Shown piece after piece: positions 25,979-35,524 of a stretch of 64,000 bases of DNA. A program made the position numbers and the translations under genes. This DNA is from Bacteroidota bacterium (lineage in GTDB: Bacteria > Bacteroidota > Bacteroidia > Chitinophagales > Chitinophagaceae). The notes under the pieces are model-generated. The model worked only from the letters and a program-made list of their open reading frames with translations. It did not search any database and was not told the DNA's origin. The stretch is from the NCBI GenBank assembly GCA_026391455.1, contig JAPLEH010000001.1, forward strand, positions 152,322 through 216,321, written 5' to 3'. Each line of letters starts with the position of its first letter. The first letter of the stretch is position 1.

Positions 25979-27871
25979 TTATTTCTTATTGCTGTTCCAG
26001 TTTGCCAGATAGAACTCCCGGTTATATTCCTTCGCTTCCGTTTCTGTCAGTTGTTTCGACCATACTACACGTTTGGAAGGGTCTGCAGAAGGGCCATAAC
26101 TTTTATATTCGGCATACCGGGTGGTTTTATAGTTATCGGTATTGTTCCAATTGCTCCAACCTTCCGGTTTTATATGGGCGCCAATATTGCACTGCAAATA
26201 CGTTACAGCAGCATAGGGGCGCCAGGGTCTTCCCAGCGATACATTATGCAGTGATGTGTCTCCGCGCAACGTACATTCATTGAATACGAAACCCCATTTA
26301 TTGGTGGCAGGGGTGGAAGCTGCGGTTACATGCGAATTCTTTTTGCTGTATATGTCGCAATGGTCGAACCAAGCGGTGGAAGAGCCGAAAATAAAATCGG
26401 TGGTGCCTTCGATATAGCAATCCTGAAAATACTGGCGCGATTGTTCATTATTTAAAAACAATACATCCTGATGGCCGGTAAAGCGGCAGTTGCTGAAAAG
26501 AGCCCGGTCGCCGGAAGATTCTACGGCTACGGCCTGACCAGCAGTAAAACCGGCCTCATTGCGGAACGTGATATTGTATGCGCGAAACTGAGCAGCTTTA
26601 ATTTTTACACTCCAGGAAGTGCGGGTATTGATGGTATCGCCATTTGGTGAAAGTTTTCCGGTATGATCATCCCAGGTGAGAATGGTATTGTATTTATCAG
26701 CACCCATCAGACATACGTGATCTTTTGTTGAATCCAGAAATAGTTTTTCCCGGTACACTCCTGCTTTAATGAATATGACTACCGGTTGTTGGTTGCGATA
26801 AGGAATGCTATTAAATGCATCCTGTATGCGTGTAAAATCACCGCTGCCATCCTGTGCCACGATGATTCTTTTTGTCCCTTTTGTATTAGGTGCTAAAAAT
26901 ATTTTGCGGAGAAAACCATCCATGACCTGCACCGTGCTGTCGAACCAGGGATGAAAAAAAAGAAAACTATGCGGAGCATTTTCGAAGGTGATTACTTCCT
27001 GGTAGATGAAATACTGATTGAGAATAGCCCTGAAGTTTTCCCTTCCGGCATGCATACGGGCCACGCCACTGTTGAGAAAACATACCGGCGGTGTGTTCGC
27101 ACCGGCATGGGTGAGCGGAGCGGCTTCTTTCCAGAGAGTCGGGTTCTCCGTTTTAGAATAGCCAAACCACCAGGTGGCGGCTGATGTTTTTTTACTATCG
27201 TCACCTTCACCTGATTCCGGATGTATAAAGGCGAGTGTGCCATCAATATCGATCACGGCATTGGCATCGGAGGAGAAATTAGTGTATTCGCCCTTTCCTT
27301 CATACAGTGGATTGCCATTGGTTGCTCCCGCAAATGCTGCCAGTTCGCCACCGGATGAATGACCGGCTAAGACAATTTTATTGGTATCGATATGATAGGT
27401 GGTGGCATATTTGCGCGCCCAGCGGATGGCCGTTTTTACATCATATACGGCTGCTGGAAAAAGTGCTTCAGTGGATAAACGATATTCAGGGGCAATGCAG
27501 ATATATCCCTTTTCTGCCAGTGCCTCTAGTAAAGGATAATGCATTTTATGATCGCCGCTTCGCCATCCGCCACCATGTAAGAAAATAAGGGTGGTTCGCT
27601 TCATCTGGGGAGGTGCATCAACCGGGAGGTATACATCCAGTTTCAAATTCCGCTCCGGGGTACGGGCATATACAATATCAAGATCGGAATAAATAGTACC
27701 GGCTTGTTTTCTTTCTGCAATCTTCAGATTGGGATAGGCTTTGGCGTGTTTGCTGTATTCGCTGGCTATCGTATAGGAACTATCCCTTTTGCCGGTAATG
27801 CCGGCGCGTGACTGACCGGCACATTGTATGGCGCCGGCTGCTAAGCATACTATGATGAAGAAATACTTCAT
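25979..27871 (-). CDS. Fused carbohydrate esterase: alpha/beta hydrolase plus pectinesterase (CE8)
   Basis: A secreted 630-residue fusion. After a signal peptide (about 1-19) comes an alpha/beta hydrolase of the CE10/BD-FAE-like type: oxyanion hole HGGGWRSGDH near 99-108, nucleophile AGHSSGGELAAF near 169, and a late His in NAPHSFLFF near 300. From about 335 a complete CE8 domain follows: VAQDGSGDFTRIQDAFNSIP, FIKAGVYREKLFL, GQAVAVESSGD, HQDVLF, GTTDFIFGSS with the catalytic Asp, and LGRPWRPYAAV with the catalytic Arg. One chain could thus remove acetyl and methyl groups together; this is inference. Start overlaps the CE12 stop by one base (TAATG). Confidence 0.92.
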   Translation of the reverse strand: MKYFFIIVCLAAGAIQCAGQSRAGITGKRDSSYTIASEYSKHAKAYPNLKIAERKQAGTIYSDLDIVYARTPERNLKLDVYLPVDAPPQMKRTTLIFLHGGGWRSGDHKMHYPLLEALAEKGYICIAPEYRLSTEALFPAAVYDVKTAIRWARKYATTYHIDTNKIVLAGHSSGGELAAFAGATNGNPLYEGKGEYTNFSSDANAVIDIDGTLAFIHPESGEGDDSKKTSAATWWFGYSKTENPTLWKEAAPLTHAGANTPPVCFLNSGVARMHAGRENFRAILNQYFIYQEVITFENAPHSFLFFHPWFDSTVQVMDGFLRKIFLAPNTKGTKRIIVAQDGSGDFTRIQDAFNSIPYRNQQPVVIFIKAGVYREKLFLDSTKDHVCLMGADKYNTILTWDDHTGKLSPNGDTINTRTSWSVKIKAAQFRAYNITFRNEAGFTAGQAVAVESSGDRALFSNCRFTGHQDVLFLNNEQSRQYFQDCYIEGTTDFIFGSSTAWFDHCDIYSKKNSHVTAASTPATNKWGFVFNECTLRGDTSLHNVSLGRPWRPYAAVTYLQCNIGAHIKPEGWSNWNNTDNYKTTRYAEYKSYGPSADPSKRVVWSKQLTETEAKEYNREFYLANWNSNKK

Positions 27872-28626
27872 TATTTTTTTACTTCCCGTATCACCACCCG
27901 TTCGGTGAGTTCAATATTTAAGGCCCGTAATTCTTTCAGCACCAGTTGTGCAATGAGGCGGGCACCCAATTCGGTGAAATGGGTATTATCTGTTTTCCCT
28001 TCGGGATAATTGGGATGTTCGCCGGGTTGTAGTTGTAAGAAAAGTAATTTGGAATGTTCTTCACCCATTTGCTGATAAAGCGCCCTGCTTTTTTCATCGA
28101 GGTCAATGAAGTGTACGCCTGTTTCAACAGCCACTTCTTTTACGAGTGCGCTGTACTGCTCGTGTGTGAGTATGGCGTTGCCTGTTTTATCAAATTTGCG
28201 GCGCGATACGGGAGTAAAAAGAATGGGTGTAGCTTTTTTTTCTCTTGCTTCGCGGATAAAACGGTTCAGGTTCATCTTGAATGTATCCGGAGTAGCATAG
28301 CGTTCTTTCTTTTCTACTGATTCATCGTTGTGCCCAAATTGAATGAATACATAATCACCTTCACCGGCTTCATCATAGACGCTTTTCCAAAGGCCCTCAC
28401 TGATAAAGGTTTTGGTACTGCGTCCGTTCTTGGCCCTGTTCACAACTGTTACGGTGGAATCCCAGAAATACACAAAGGGCATACCCCATCCTGTTTCGGG
28501 ATAGGCTTTTGTTTCTTTAATGCTCATGGTGGAATCGCCAGCCATGAAGATCTTTATTTTCTTTTTAGCGGGGAATGCAAGTGACATACATACGATGGTG
28601 CCGGCCAGAATTACAAAGGATTTCAT
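27871..28626 (-). CDS. Rhamnogalacturonan acetylesterase-type SGNH hydrolase (CE12)
   Basis: Removes acetyl groups from pectin backbones. The 251-residue protein has a signal peptide ending near AFPA and the SGNH blocks in order: GDSTMS with nucleophile Ser near 32, an oxyanion Gly in NRAKNGRSTKTF near 66, GHND near 98 with Asn, and DNTHFTELGARLIA near 215 with the Asp-His pair. The spacing and the GDSTM start are those of CE12 rhamnogalacturonan acetylesterases. It overlaps the pectate lyase gene by four bases (ATGA) and the downstream esterase fusion by one, so three genes are translationally coupled. Confidence 0.92.
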   Translation of the reverse strand: MKSFVILAGTIVCMSLAFPAKKKIKIFMAGDSTMSIKETKAYPETGWGMPFVYFWDSTVTVVNRAKNGRSTKTFISEGLWKSVYDEAGEGDYVFIQFGHNDESVEKKERYATPDTFKMNLNRFIREAREKKATPILFTPVSRRKFDKTGNAILTHEQYSALVKEVAVETGVHFIDLDEKSRALYQQMGEEHSKLLFLQLQPGEHPNYPEGKTDNTHFTELGARLIAQLVLKELRALNIELTERVVIREVKK

Positions 28627-30047
28627 TTTACGAAACTATTTAAATAGATCTCAATATTGGTAAAATGTGAATGGAGTGAATGGTGTGCTGCATCGGCGGG
28701 ATCGTTGGGATTGAGTTTATTCCTTTTTTCCCAATCGTCCGGCATGCCATCGCGGTCGGTATCGGCTGGTGCCGGTAACTGCTGCAATGCAGGCCATGCA
28801 CCGATCGTTTGTTCATAAGGTGTGCCGTGAGGAAATCCTCCCTGTACATCTACAAAGTTTCCGGTACGGTTGCGTACATCATTGATGATCCGTATGTCCA
28901 TAGTATCTCTTTTATAGCTGGCACCTGCTCCCTGCAATACAAATGAATAGGCTTGCTCGGCCGTTTCTGCCGGAAGGGCTATTGCGGGTACAGGTGTGTT
29001 GATGAGAATATTTTTTTTATCTTCTTCGGTGCCACCATTACCGATGGTCACGCCGAGTTCATTGTTGCGCGTAATGAGTTTTGCATCGTCCACATAATTA
29101 TCCTGCACATACCATTTACCAAAAGGAATAAGCGGTGGGGTATCCCGTTTGCCCGGGTTGGCAATGCGATAGCGTACGGATTTATTGGTGGATGGGCCGT
29201 ATTTAAAATAATTGGCCACAATATTATAATTCCCTCCTTCACCGGCATACATGGTATTGCTTCCCCAGTTGTAGATCACATTGTAGCGAAAGTCAACATT
29301 TTCTTCCGGGCAATTGCGGATACCATCGAAGCGGGGATTGCGGTTGTTGCAATGGGCAAAAAGATTATGGTGTGCCGACAGATGGCGGCCACCCCAGATG
29401 CCACCGTATCCATGGTGTTCGAAATCTTTATCACCGGTTTCGAAATGATACGAGTAGTTGAGTGGTTCGGCAATGATATTCCATTGCAGGGTGGTGCTGT
29501 CGCCGGCATAGATGGATAGTACTTCATCGGTACTCCAGCTAAGGCTGCAATGGTCGATGAGTATATTCGTTTTGCGGGTACCTCCAAAGGCATCATCATG
29601 TCCGCTTCCGTTTACCATGCCTTTGTTTTGGTACCGGTCGCCCATGCGGAAGCGGAGATACCGAACAATGATATTATTGCCGCCCAGTGATACGGGATGA
29701 TCGGCCAGGCAAATACCATCACCGGGGGCGGATTGTCCTGCAATGGTAATATCTCCTTTGATGCTTACGGGCGATTCTAAATGAATGGTACCAGATACCG
29801 TAAACACTACAATGCGCGGATATTTAGCGGATACCGCTTCGCGAAAACTTCCCGCGCCATTATCGTTGAGGTTATCCACGATCAGCACTTTGCCGCCGCG
29901 GCCACCGGTGGCATATTTTCCAAACCCTTCAGCACCGGGGAAAGCAACAGGCTCGTTGGTAGTGGTGGTCACTGTTTTTTGTGAATGCGCACAGGCACCC
30001 AGCAATAAGAGGCAGGAGGTTTGTATGATTGAAAATAATCGCTTCAT
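28623..30047 (-). CDS. Pectate lyase family protein (PL1)
   Basis: Cleaves polygalacturonate by beta-elimination, giving unsaturated oligosaccharides for the GH105. N-terminal lipobox-like LLLGACAHSQ suggests an outer-membrane lipoprotein. The beta helix begins with FPGAEGFGKYATGGRGGKVL, typical of the Bacteroidota PL1 branch, and holds GHDDAFGGTRKTNILIDHCSLSWSTDE (calcium-binding acids) near 149-175 and CNNRNPRFDGIR near 235-246 with the catalytic Arg. Residues about 420-440 carry a calcium-type repeat, DTDRDGMPDDWE. It is the first enzyme gene after susD, separated by 91 bp with a strong hairpin. Confidence 0.92.
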   Translation of the reverse strand: MKRLFSIIQTSCLLLLGACAHSQKTVTTTTNEPVAFPGAEGFGKYATGGRGGKVLIVDNLNDNGAGSFREAVSAKYPRIVVFTVSGTIHLESPVSIKGDITIAGQSAPGDGICLADHPVSLGGNNIIVRYLRFRMGDRYQNKGMVNGSGHDDAFGGTRKTNILIDHCSLSWSTDEVLSIYAGDSTTLQWNIIAEPLNYSYHFETGDKDFEHHGYGGIWGGRHLSAHHNLFAHCNNRNPRFDGIRNCPEENVDFRYNVIYNWGSNTMYAGEGGNYNIVANYFKYGPSTNKSVRYRIANPGKRDTPPLIPFGKWYVQDNYVDDAKLITRNNELGVTIGNGGTEEDKKNILINTPVPAIALPAETAEQAYSFVLQGAGASYKRDTMDIRIINDVRNRTGNFVDVQGGFPHGTPYEQTIGAWPALQQLPAPADTDRDGMPDDWEKRNKLNPNDPADAAHHSLHSHFTNIEIYLNSFVK

Positions 30048-30078
30048 GTACTGTACTCTTCAAGACGTGATTAAGAAA

Positions 30079-30117
30079 ATAAGGCTGCATCCTTCGTTCA
30101 GCAGGGATGCAGCCTTA
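30079..30117 (-). terminator. Strong hairpin between susD and the enzyme genes
   Basis: ATAAGGCTGCATCC at 30079-30092 pairs perfectly with GGATGCAGCCTTAT at 30104-30117 over 14 bp with an 11-base loop. On the minus strand it is followed by ATTTTCTTAATC, a weak T-rich tract. It can work as a partial terminator that makes susCD more abundant than the enzymes, or as an mRNA-end stabiliser. Confidence 0.65.
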
Positions 30118-30138
30118 TCCAAATTAACAATAAGTGGA

Positions 30139-32001
30139 TCAGTAATTTGGATTTTGCGATAAATTAAAATTAGCATCTCTCGCCGGCTGCGGTATGGGCA
30201 GCAATTCTCCTTTGCCGGTTACAAATCCGGTAGCAAAGCGGGATACCGCGGTCGTATTGATGGCAGCACTCAGCCAGGTTACGCTGGTAGTACCCGCAGG
30301 CGTAGCAGTGGGTGCTGTTCTATACAATGAGTTGGCAAATAATCCGCCGATATTGTTATTATCAGAAGCTGTGCTGCTGAAATACAACATACGAACCGGT
30401 AATGTATTGGTAAGGCAATAGGAAGGATAGCCGGCCATATAGGTGGGTTGCACCATGGCGGTCAGTGTTGACATACGAACCATATTGGCTCTTGTTTCTG
30501 CAATGGCAGTACCGAGCAGATTCCAGCGGATGAGATCATATTTACGAATACCTTCTCCACCCAGTTCGAGCGCACGTTCACGTACGATGGCTTTGAAGAA
30601 ATCAACTTTTGATAAACCGGCAGGAATATCTACTGAAGCATCGGGCGTGGTAAGCGGTTTGCCATATCCTCTTCTTCTTACCATATTGATGGCATTGTAT
30701 GCTTCTGCCGTAGGACCATTGATTTCATTATCCGCTTCAGCCAACATCAACAGTACATCGGAGTAGCGGATGATCTGCCATTTCAGACTGAAGTATTGTA
30801 TGGCATTGGTGGGAGATACGGTGGGATTGGAGATCCAGTCTCTCCGGTATTTACCATCGCATACAGCAGTAATGGCCTGGCCGATTTTGGTAGAGCCATT
30901 AGCTGCCACATTATAAATAGCCAGCGTTACATCCCGGCGCAGATCGGTAGAGTCAAAAAGGTAGATATAGCTGGGAAGCGGATTAATGCTTTTATTGCCG
31001 AGGTTATTCACGGTAGGCCCATTATAGTAACCAAGTTTGGTATCTTCTGCAGCATTCAATCCGATAGCGCTGGCCTGAAACATCAGTTCGCCCTGCGGAT
31101 CGGCTACTGCCCTTGCACATACCTGGTCTTTCCAGAGCGCGCGGTAGCTGGGGTTCAGTGCATGCTGACCGGAATTAATAATATCCGCACATTCTGCTTT
31201 CGCGATTTGATAAAAGGACAGATAGTCTGGATTGCGTTGCATACCGCCACCGGTAGCATGCAGGGCAAAGCCGCCGCGGAATAAAGCGATACGGGCACGT
31301 AATGCTTTGATGGCACCTTTGGTAAGGCGTTCATCCACCTGATCGCCAATGGTAGTTACTTCATTTTTCCATGGAACCAGGGTGGCAGCCAGTTGCAGGT
31401 CCGCGAGTATTTTATTGTACAATGTATCACTATGCGTACGGGAAGGGAAGGGGTTATCGTTTACTTGTTTGGCCGCCGGTACAAAATGTGCGGGAAGATC
31501 GCCCCAGTTCCGGATCGCTTCAAAATAAAACTGTGCACGCAAGGCCAGTGCTTCACCATACATCCGCTGCAGTTGTTTTTTCTGCTGGTCGGTACCTGAA
31601 TTGTACATATCCATTTTGGGAATATTGTCAATACAGATATTGGCGAATTCAATTCCCTGAAACAATTGGTTAAAAGGATTGGTGATCTGAGCATTGCCGG
31701 GTGTGGCGGAATAGCGGGCAATATCGCGGCGATCGTTGTCGGAAGAACCGGTGGGGCCCTGCATTTCATCATTATCTACAGGATAGTAGAGGCTGAGGCG
31801 GATACCATAGCCGGGATCGCCCACGAGGCGGCTGTACACACCGGAGAGTGCTTTGTAGGTGCTTTCCACATCTTTAAATACCACAGCAGCATCCACATCG
31901 GTAATAGGTTTCTGATCAAGATATTTTTTGCAACCTGTTGCCGCCACCATTACTAACAGCATGGAAGCGAGACCGGTCTTTTTCAAAAAATTAGCGTTCA
32001 T
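30139..32001 (-). CDS. SusD/RagB family outer-membrane glycan-binding lipoprotein
   Basis: Surface lipoprotein that lids the SusC channel and captures oligosaccharides, here probably pectin fragments. The signal ends in LVMVAATGC followed by KKYLDQKPITDVDAA, the usual SusD N-terminus. The protein is 620 residues long, with TPR-type helices at about 45-220 (EGIEFANICIDNIPKMDMYNSG, YGEALALRAQFYFEAIRNWGDLP) and C-terminal LRYSDVLLMLAEADNEI-type and NMVRRRGYGKPL segments (about 405-450). It follows susC by 27 bp. The specificity is inferred from the locus; sequence alone does not give the ligand. Confidence 0.94.
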   Translation of the reverse strand: MNANFLKKTGLASMLLVMVAATGCKKYLDQKPITDVDAAVVFKDVESTYKALSGVYSRLVGDPGYGIRLSLYYPVDNDEMQGPTGSSDNDRRDIARYSATPGNAQITNPFNQLFQGIEFANICIDNIPKMDMYNSGTDQQKKQLQRMYGEALALRAQFYFEAIRNWGDLPAHFVPAAKQVNDNPFPSRTHSDTLYNKILADLQLAATLVPWKNEVTTIGDQVDERLTKGAIKALRARIALFRGGFALHATGGGMQRNPDYLSFYQIAKAECADIINSGQHALNPSYRALWKDQVCARAVADPQGELMFQASAIGLNAAEDTKLGYYNGPTVNNLGNKSINPLPSYIYLFDSTDLRRDVTLAIYNVAANGSTKIGQAITAVCDGKYRRDWISNPTVSPTNAIQYFSLKWQIIRYSDVLLMLAEADNEINGPTAEAYNAINMVRRRGYGKPLTTPDASVDIPAGLSKVDFFKAIVRERALELGGEGIRKYDLIRWNLLGTAIAETRANMVRMSTLTAMVQPTYMAGYPSYCLTNTLPVRMLYFSSTASDNNNIGGLFANSLYRTAPTATPAGTTSVTWLSAAINTTAVSRFATGFVTGKGELLPIPQPARDANFNLSQNPNY

Positions 32002-32028
32002 ATCAGTCGTTTTAAATTGAATGATTGA

Positions 32029-35000
32029 TTAAAAAGTAGCATTGATACCAAAAATATACGTGCGGCTCTTCGGATACGCAGAGTAATCGAGCGCCGGTGT
32101 AAGCGGGTTGCTGCGTACACTTACTTCCGGATCGTAGCCGGAATACTTGGTAATGATGGCCAGGTTATTACCGGTAAAGTAGAAGCGGAGTTTGCTCATC
32201 TTCAAACCTACCAGTTTTTTTACAGGTACACTATAGCCAAGTGATACGTTGTTGAGGCGTACGAAGGAACCATCTTCTATCGCCCATGAATGGGGGTAGA
32301 AGGCACCTGCACTTTTCAGCGGTTGCCAGATGGTGGCATTTTTATTCAATGCGGACAGTTGATCCGGGGGAATACCCACGGCCTGGTTAGCGCCGTTTAC
32401 ATACAATGCTGTTTGTCCGGTGGGCGTGATATTCCTCCAGCGATTTTCCATAATGGCCAGCATGTTGGAGTTGGCGGTGTATCCATTGGTGAGCTCGATC
32501 TTATTGGCATTGTAAATGTCGTTGCCAAATGAGAAGTTTACGAATACGCTCATATCCCATTGTTTGTAGGTGAACTGCTGGTTCAACCCGCCGGTGCATT
32601 TGGGAGTAGGATCACCAATGATCTTACGGTCGTTGTTGATGTCTATTATACCATCACCATTCAGGTCTGAAAATTTGATAGAGCCGGGCATTACGGTGCC
32701 AATGATGGAAGAGTTGGAAGGTATGCCGGGTTTCAGGGTGTACACGCCGGTGGTATAGTTGTAATTGAAATCATCCACGGTATAGAAGCCGGCAGTTACG
32801 AGTCCGAAGATCGATCCTACGGGAGAGCCGACTTTTTGGATATAATCGGTGGGCTGACCGGATACGCCCCAACTGGCAGCGGGGAAGAACTGTGTTTGGT
32901 TGGTGCCGAGGGCCAGTATTTTATTTTTATTGAAAGAAATGTTGAAGTTGGCATTCCAGTTCAGGTTGTTCTTTTTACGGAGAATAGCCATGTTCAACTG
33001 TACTTCCACACCCTTGTTGGATGTTTTACCAATATTTTGCAATTGGGTGGAATATCCGTAAGTGGGAGGAATGGGTACATTCAGCAGCAGGTCTTTCGAC
33101 GTGTTGTTGTATATGTCCACACTCAGGTCTACACGGCCTTTGAATAAGCTGATGTCAATACCATAGTTGCGGTTTACGGTAGATTCCCATTGCAGGTTCT
33201 CATTTACCAAACCATTGGAATAATACGAAAGGATTGCCTGGTTATTCAGTCCGTAGTAGTAGCGTCCATCGTTGGCAAACGTGGTAAGGAAGAGGTAATC
33301 AGCAATACGGTTATTACCTACCTGTCCGTAACCAGCACGCAATTTCAGGTCGCTGATGAAGTCCACATTCTTCAGGAATTTTTCATTCTTTACTCTCCAG
33401 GCTAAGGAACCGGCGGGGAAATAACCCCATTGTTTGCCTGGTGCAAATTTAGATGCCCCATCTGCGCGCATATTGAAGGAAAGGAAATATTTGCCCGCGT
33501 AGCTATAGCTCATTCTTCCGAAGAAGGAGAGATTGGTATAGCGGGTCTTGGCTACTTTGGGGTATCCGGTAAAGGGCACACCCAGCGTGGTTTGTTTAAA
33601 AGCGTCGTTGTAGGAAGTGTTCAATGGAAAATCCCGGAAAAGGCTGGAATAGCTTTCGGTACGGAGGTCATAGGTTTCTTCACCCACGAGAATATCCAGA
33701 TCGTGTCGGTTTTTATACCCTTTGAGTGAATAGCTGAGTACATTGGAATTGGTATAGGTGGTACGCATGGAGGTATCCAGCCCTACAATGGCTTTTCTTC
33801 CTCCCTGTATAATGGCATAGGGCGTAATAGAGTCGTTGAATTGACGATCGATGAGTTTATTATAATCATACGCGGCCGTTGAGCGGAACGTAAAGTTTTT
33901 CAGGAACGTGTATTGTACAAAAGCGGTTACGTTGTACACATCGGTGGTCTTCTTCCGGTATTCGGCATCGGCCAGCGCAATGGGATTGTAAAGGTTGAGT
34001 CCGTTGCCCACATTAGGATCGGCAAAGGGATCCGTATCATCAATGTCCTGGTTGAAGGAAAGATAAGGACGATACTTCACGGCATTCCGGAGGCGGTTGT
34101 ACGAAGAGCCTTTGGCATCAGATACACCGGCACCTTCCACATCCTGGTGGGTGAAGCGACCGCCGATACCTACTTTCAGGTTTTTGGTGATTTTATAATC
34201 TCCCTTCAGGTTGAAGAGGTGGCGTTTGTAATTGGAGTTGATCACTACCGCTTTATCGTTGTTGTACGTATAGCCAAAATTGTACGTGGCTTTTTTGGTA
34301 CCACCGGAAGCAGACAGATTATGTGTGGTGCTGATACCGGTATTGCCAAATACTTCATCCTGCCAGTCAACAGGGCTTACGTTTTTATAATTCGCGAGTG
34401 TATCCCAGGTATAACCGAAATTTTTCAGGAAGTTGGCACTGTCGGTGCTGCTGCCCCGTGAGCGTTCGGATTGGTAGATCACATATTCATAGGGGCTGAG
34501 TACATCCAGTTTTTTGGCGAGTTCTTTTACGCCCACAAAACCATTGTAGCTAACAATCAGCCGGCCGGGCTTACCACTCTTCGTGGTAATCACGATTACA
34601 CCATTGGCACCGCGGGCACCATAGATGGCGGTAGCGGCAGCATCTTTCAGTACGTCGATGGTTTGAATGTCTTGCGGGGAGATAGCAGAGAGACCATTCT
34701 CCACCTGCACACCGTCTACGATGTAGAGGGGGGAGTTATCACCGGTGATGGACATACCGCCGCGAACGCGGATACGGATATCGGCATCGGGAGAACCTTC
34801 GGAGGTGGTGGCTGTTACACCAGCCAGCCGGCCATTGAGGGCTTCCGCGGCGGAGTTGATGGGAATATCTTTCAGGTCTTTGGCACCTACGGAAGATACG
34901 GAAGCGAGCAGGTCTTTTCTTCGTACGGTTTGGTAACCGATCACCACCACATCGGATAATGCTTTGGAGTCGGGTTGCATTACCACTTCTACATTTGAAT

Positions 35001-35280
35001 TGGTACCCACCGCGATCTCCTGTGCTACAAAGGAGGTATTGGTGAATACGAGAGTAATGTCGCCATTGGCGGGAACATTGATCTTGAATTGACCCTTGTT
35101 GTCGGTGGTTACCGCGTTGCGGGTGCCTTTTACGGTAACGGTGGTACCGGCTGCGGGTTGCTTATTATCAGCGGAGGTAACGGTACCGGTGATTTGCCGG
35201 TTTTGCGCCATGGCCAACGATGATAAGCAGGTTGCCAGCAGCAACAGGAGTAAACGTGCTGTTTGAATAGTCCTTAACAT
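32029..35280 (-). CDS. SusC/RagA family TonB-dependent outer-membrane receptor
   Basis: Active outer-membrane importer powered by TonB, working with the SusD protein encoded next. The 1083-residue chain has a signal peptide ending near LAMAQ, a carboxypeptidase-regulatory-like domain at about 28-110 (ITGTVTSADNKQPAAGTTVTV), the plug domain with ALSDVVVIGYQTVRRKDLLASVSSV at about 108-132 (the TonB box region) and NSPLYIVDGVQVENGLSAISPQDIQTIDVLKDAAATAIYG, then a 22-strand barrel ending in YIFGINATF with a terminal Phe. No STN domain is present, so no anti-sigma signalling is expected. Upstream lies a leader of about 240 bases with a small open frame. Confidence 0.96.
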   Translation of the reverse strand: MLRTIQTARLLLLLLATCLSSLAMAQNRQITGTVTSADNKQPAAGTTVTVKGTRNAVTTDNKGQFKINVPANGDITLVFTNTSFVAQEIAVGTNSNVEVVMQPDSKALSDVVVIGYQTVRRKDLLASVSSVGAKDLKDIPINSAAEALNGRLAGVTATTSEGSPDADIRIRVRGGMSITGDNSPLYIVDGVQVENGLSAISPQDIQTIDVLKDAAATAIYGARGANGVIVITTKSGKPGRLIVSYNGFVGVKELAKKLDVLSPYEYVIYQSERSRGSSTDSANFLKNFGYTWDTLANYKNVSPVDWQDEVFGNTGISTTHNLSASGGTKKATYNFGYTYNNDKAVVINSNYKRHLFNLKGDYKITKNLKVGIGGRFTHQDVEGAGVSDAKGSSYNRLRNAVKYRPYLSFNQDIDDTDPFADPNVGNGLNLYNPIALADAEYRKKTTDVYNVTAFVQYTFLKNFTFRSTAAYDYNKLIDRQFNDSITPYAIIQGGRKAIVGLDTSMRTTYTNSNVLSYSLKGYKNRHDLDILVGEETYDLRTESYSSLFRDFPLNTSYNDAFKQTTLGVPFTGYPKVAKTRYTNLSFFGRMSYSYAGKYFLSFNMRADGASKFAPGKQWGYFPAGSLAWRVKNEKFLKNVDFISDLKLRAGYGQVGNNRIADYLFLTTFANDGRYYYGLNNQAILSYYSNGLVNENLQWESTVNRNYGIDISLFKGRVDLSVDIYNNTSKDLLLNVPIPPTYGYSTQLQNIGKTSNKGVEVQLNMAILRKKNNLNWNANFNISFNKNKILALGTNQTQFFPAASWGVSGQPTDYIQKVGSPVGSIFGLVTAGFYTVDDFNYNYTTGVYTLKPGIPSNSSIIGTVMPGSIKFSDLNGDGIIDINNDRKIIGDPTPKCTGGLNQQFTYKQWDMSVFVNFSFGNDIYNANKIELTNGYTANSNMLAIMENRWRNITPTGQTALYVNGANQAVGIPPDQLSALNKNATIWQPLKSAGAFYPHSWAIEDGSFVRLNNVSLGYSVPVKKLVGLKMSKLRFYFTGNNLAIITKYSGYDPEVSVRSNPLTPALDYSAYPKSRTYIFGINATF

Positions 35281-35462
35281 AAAGCAGTTTTTGTAAATGA
35301 CCTTGAATGATTCTTTTTGTTATATAATGAAAAGCCCGGATCGGTGATACAGGCAGCAGTGAAAACGAAGGGGGAAGAGGAGCCGTTGGATGAAATAATC
35401 CCATAGCAGGTACAGGTAGTACCGTAACTGGACGTGCATACAGCAGTAGTAGATTTTTTCAT
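35274..35462 (-). other. Candidate leader ORF overlapping the susC start
   Basis: An ATG-initiated frame of 62 codons, MKKSTTAVCTSSYGTTCTC at its start, fills most of the space between the candidate promoter and susC and stops seven bases inside susC, so it could couple to susC translation. It is rich in Ser, Thr and Cys and matches no family I recognise. It may be a chance frame in a long 5' untranslated region. Confidence 0.25.
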
Positions 35463-35524
35463 TCCGGCAGGCAATTTTAGCAGGTTTAGTACCAGCAATC
35501 CTTTTTATCAGTAGTAAACCAGAA

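Noticed and set aside
35274..35462. Cys/Ser/Thr-rich small ORF as a ribosomally made modified peptide precursor
   Set aside because: No modification enzyme, transporter or leader motif lies nearby; the frame overlaps the susC start and may be chance. It is kept only as a possible leader ORF.
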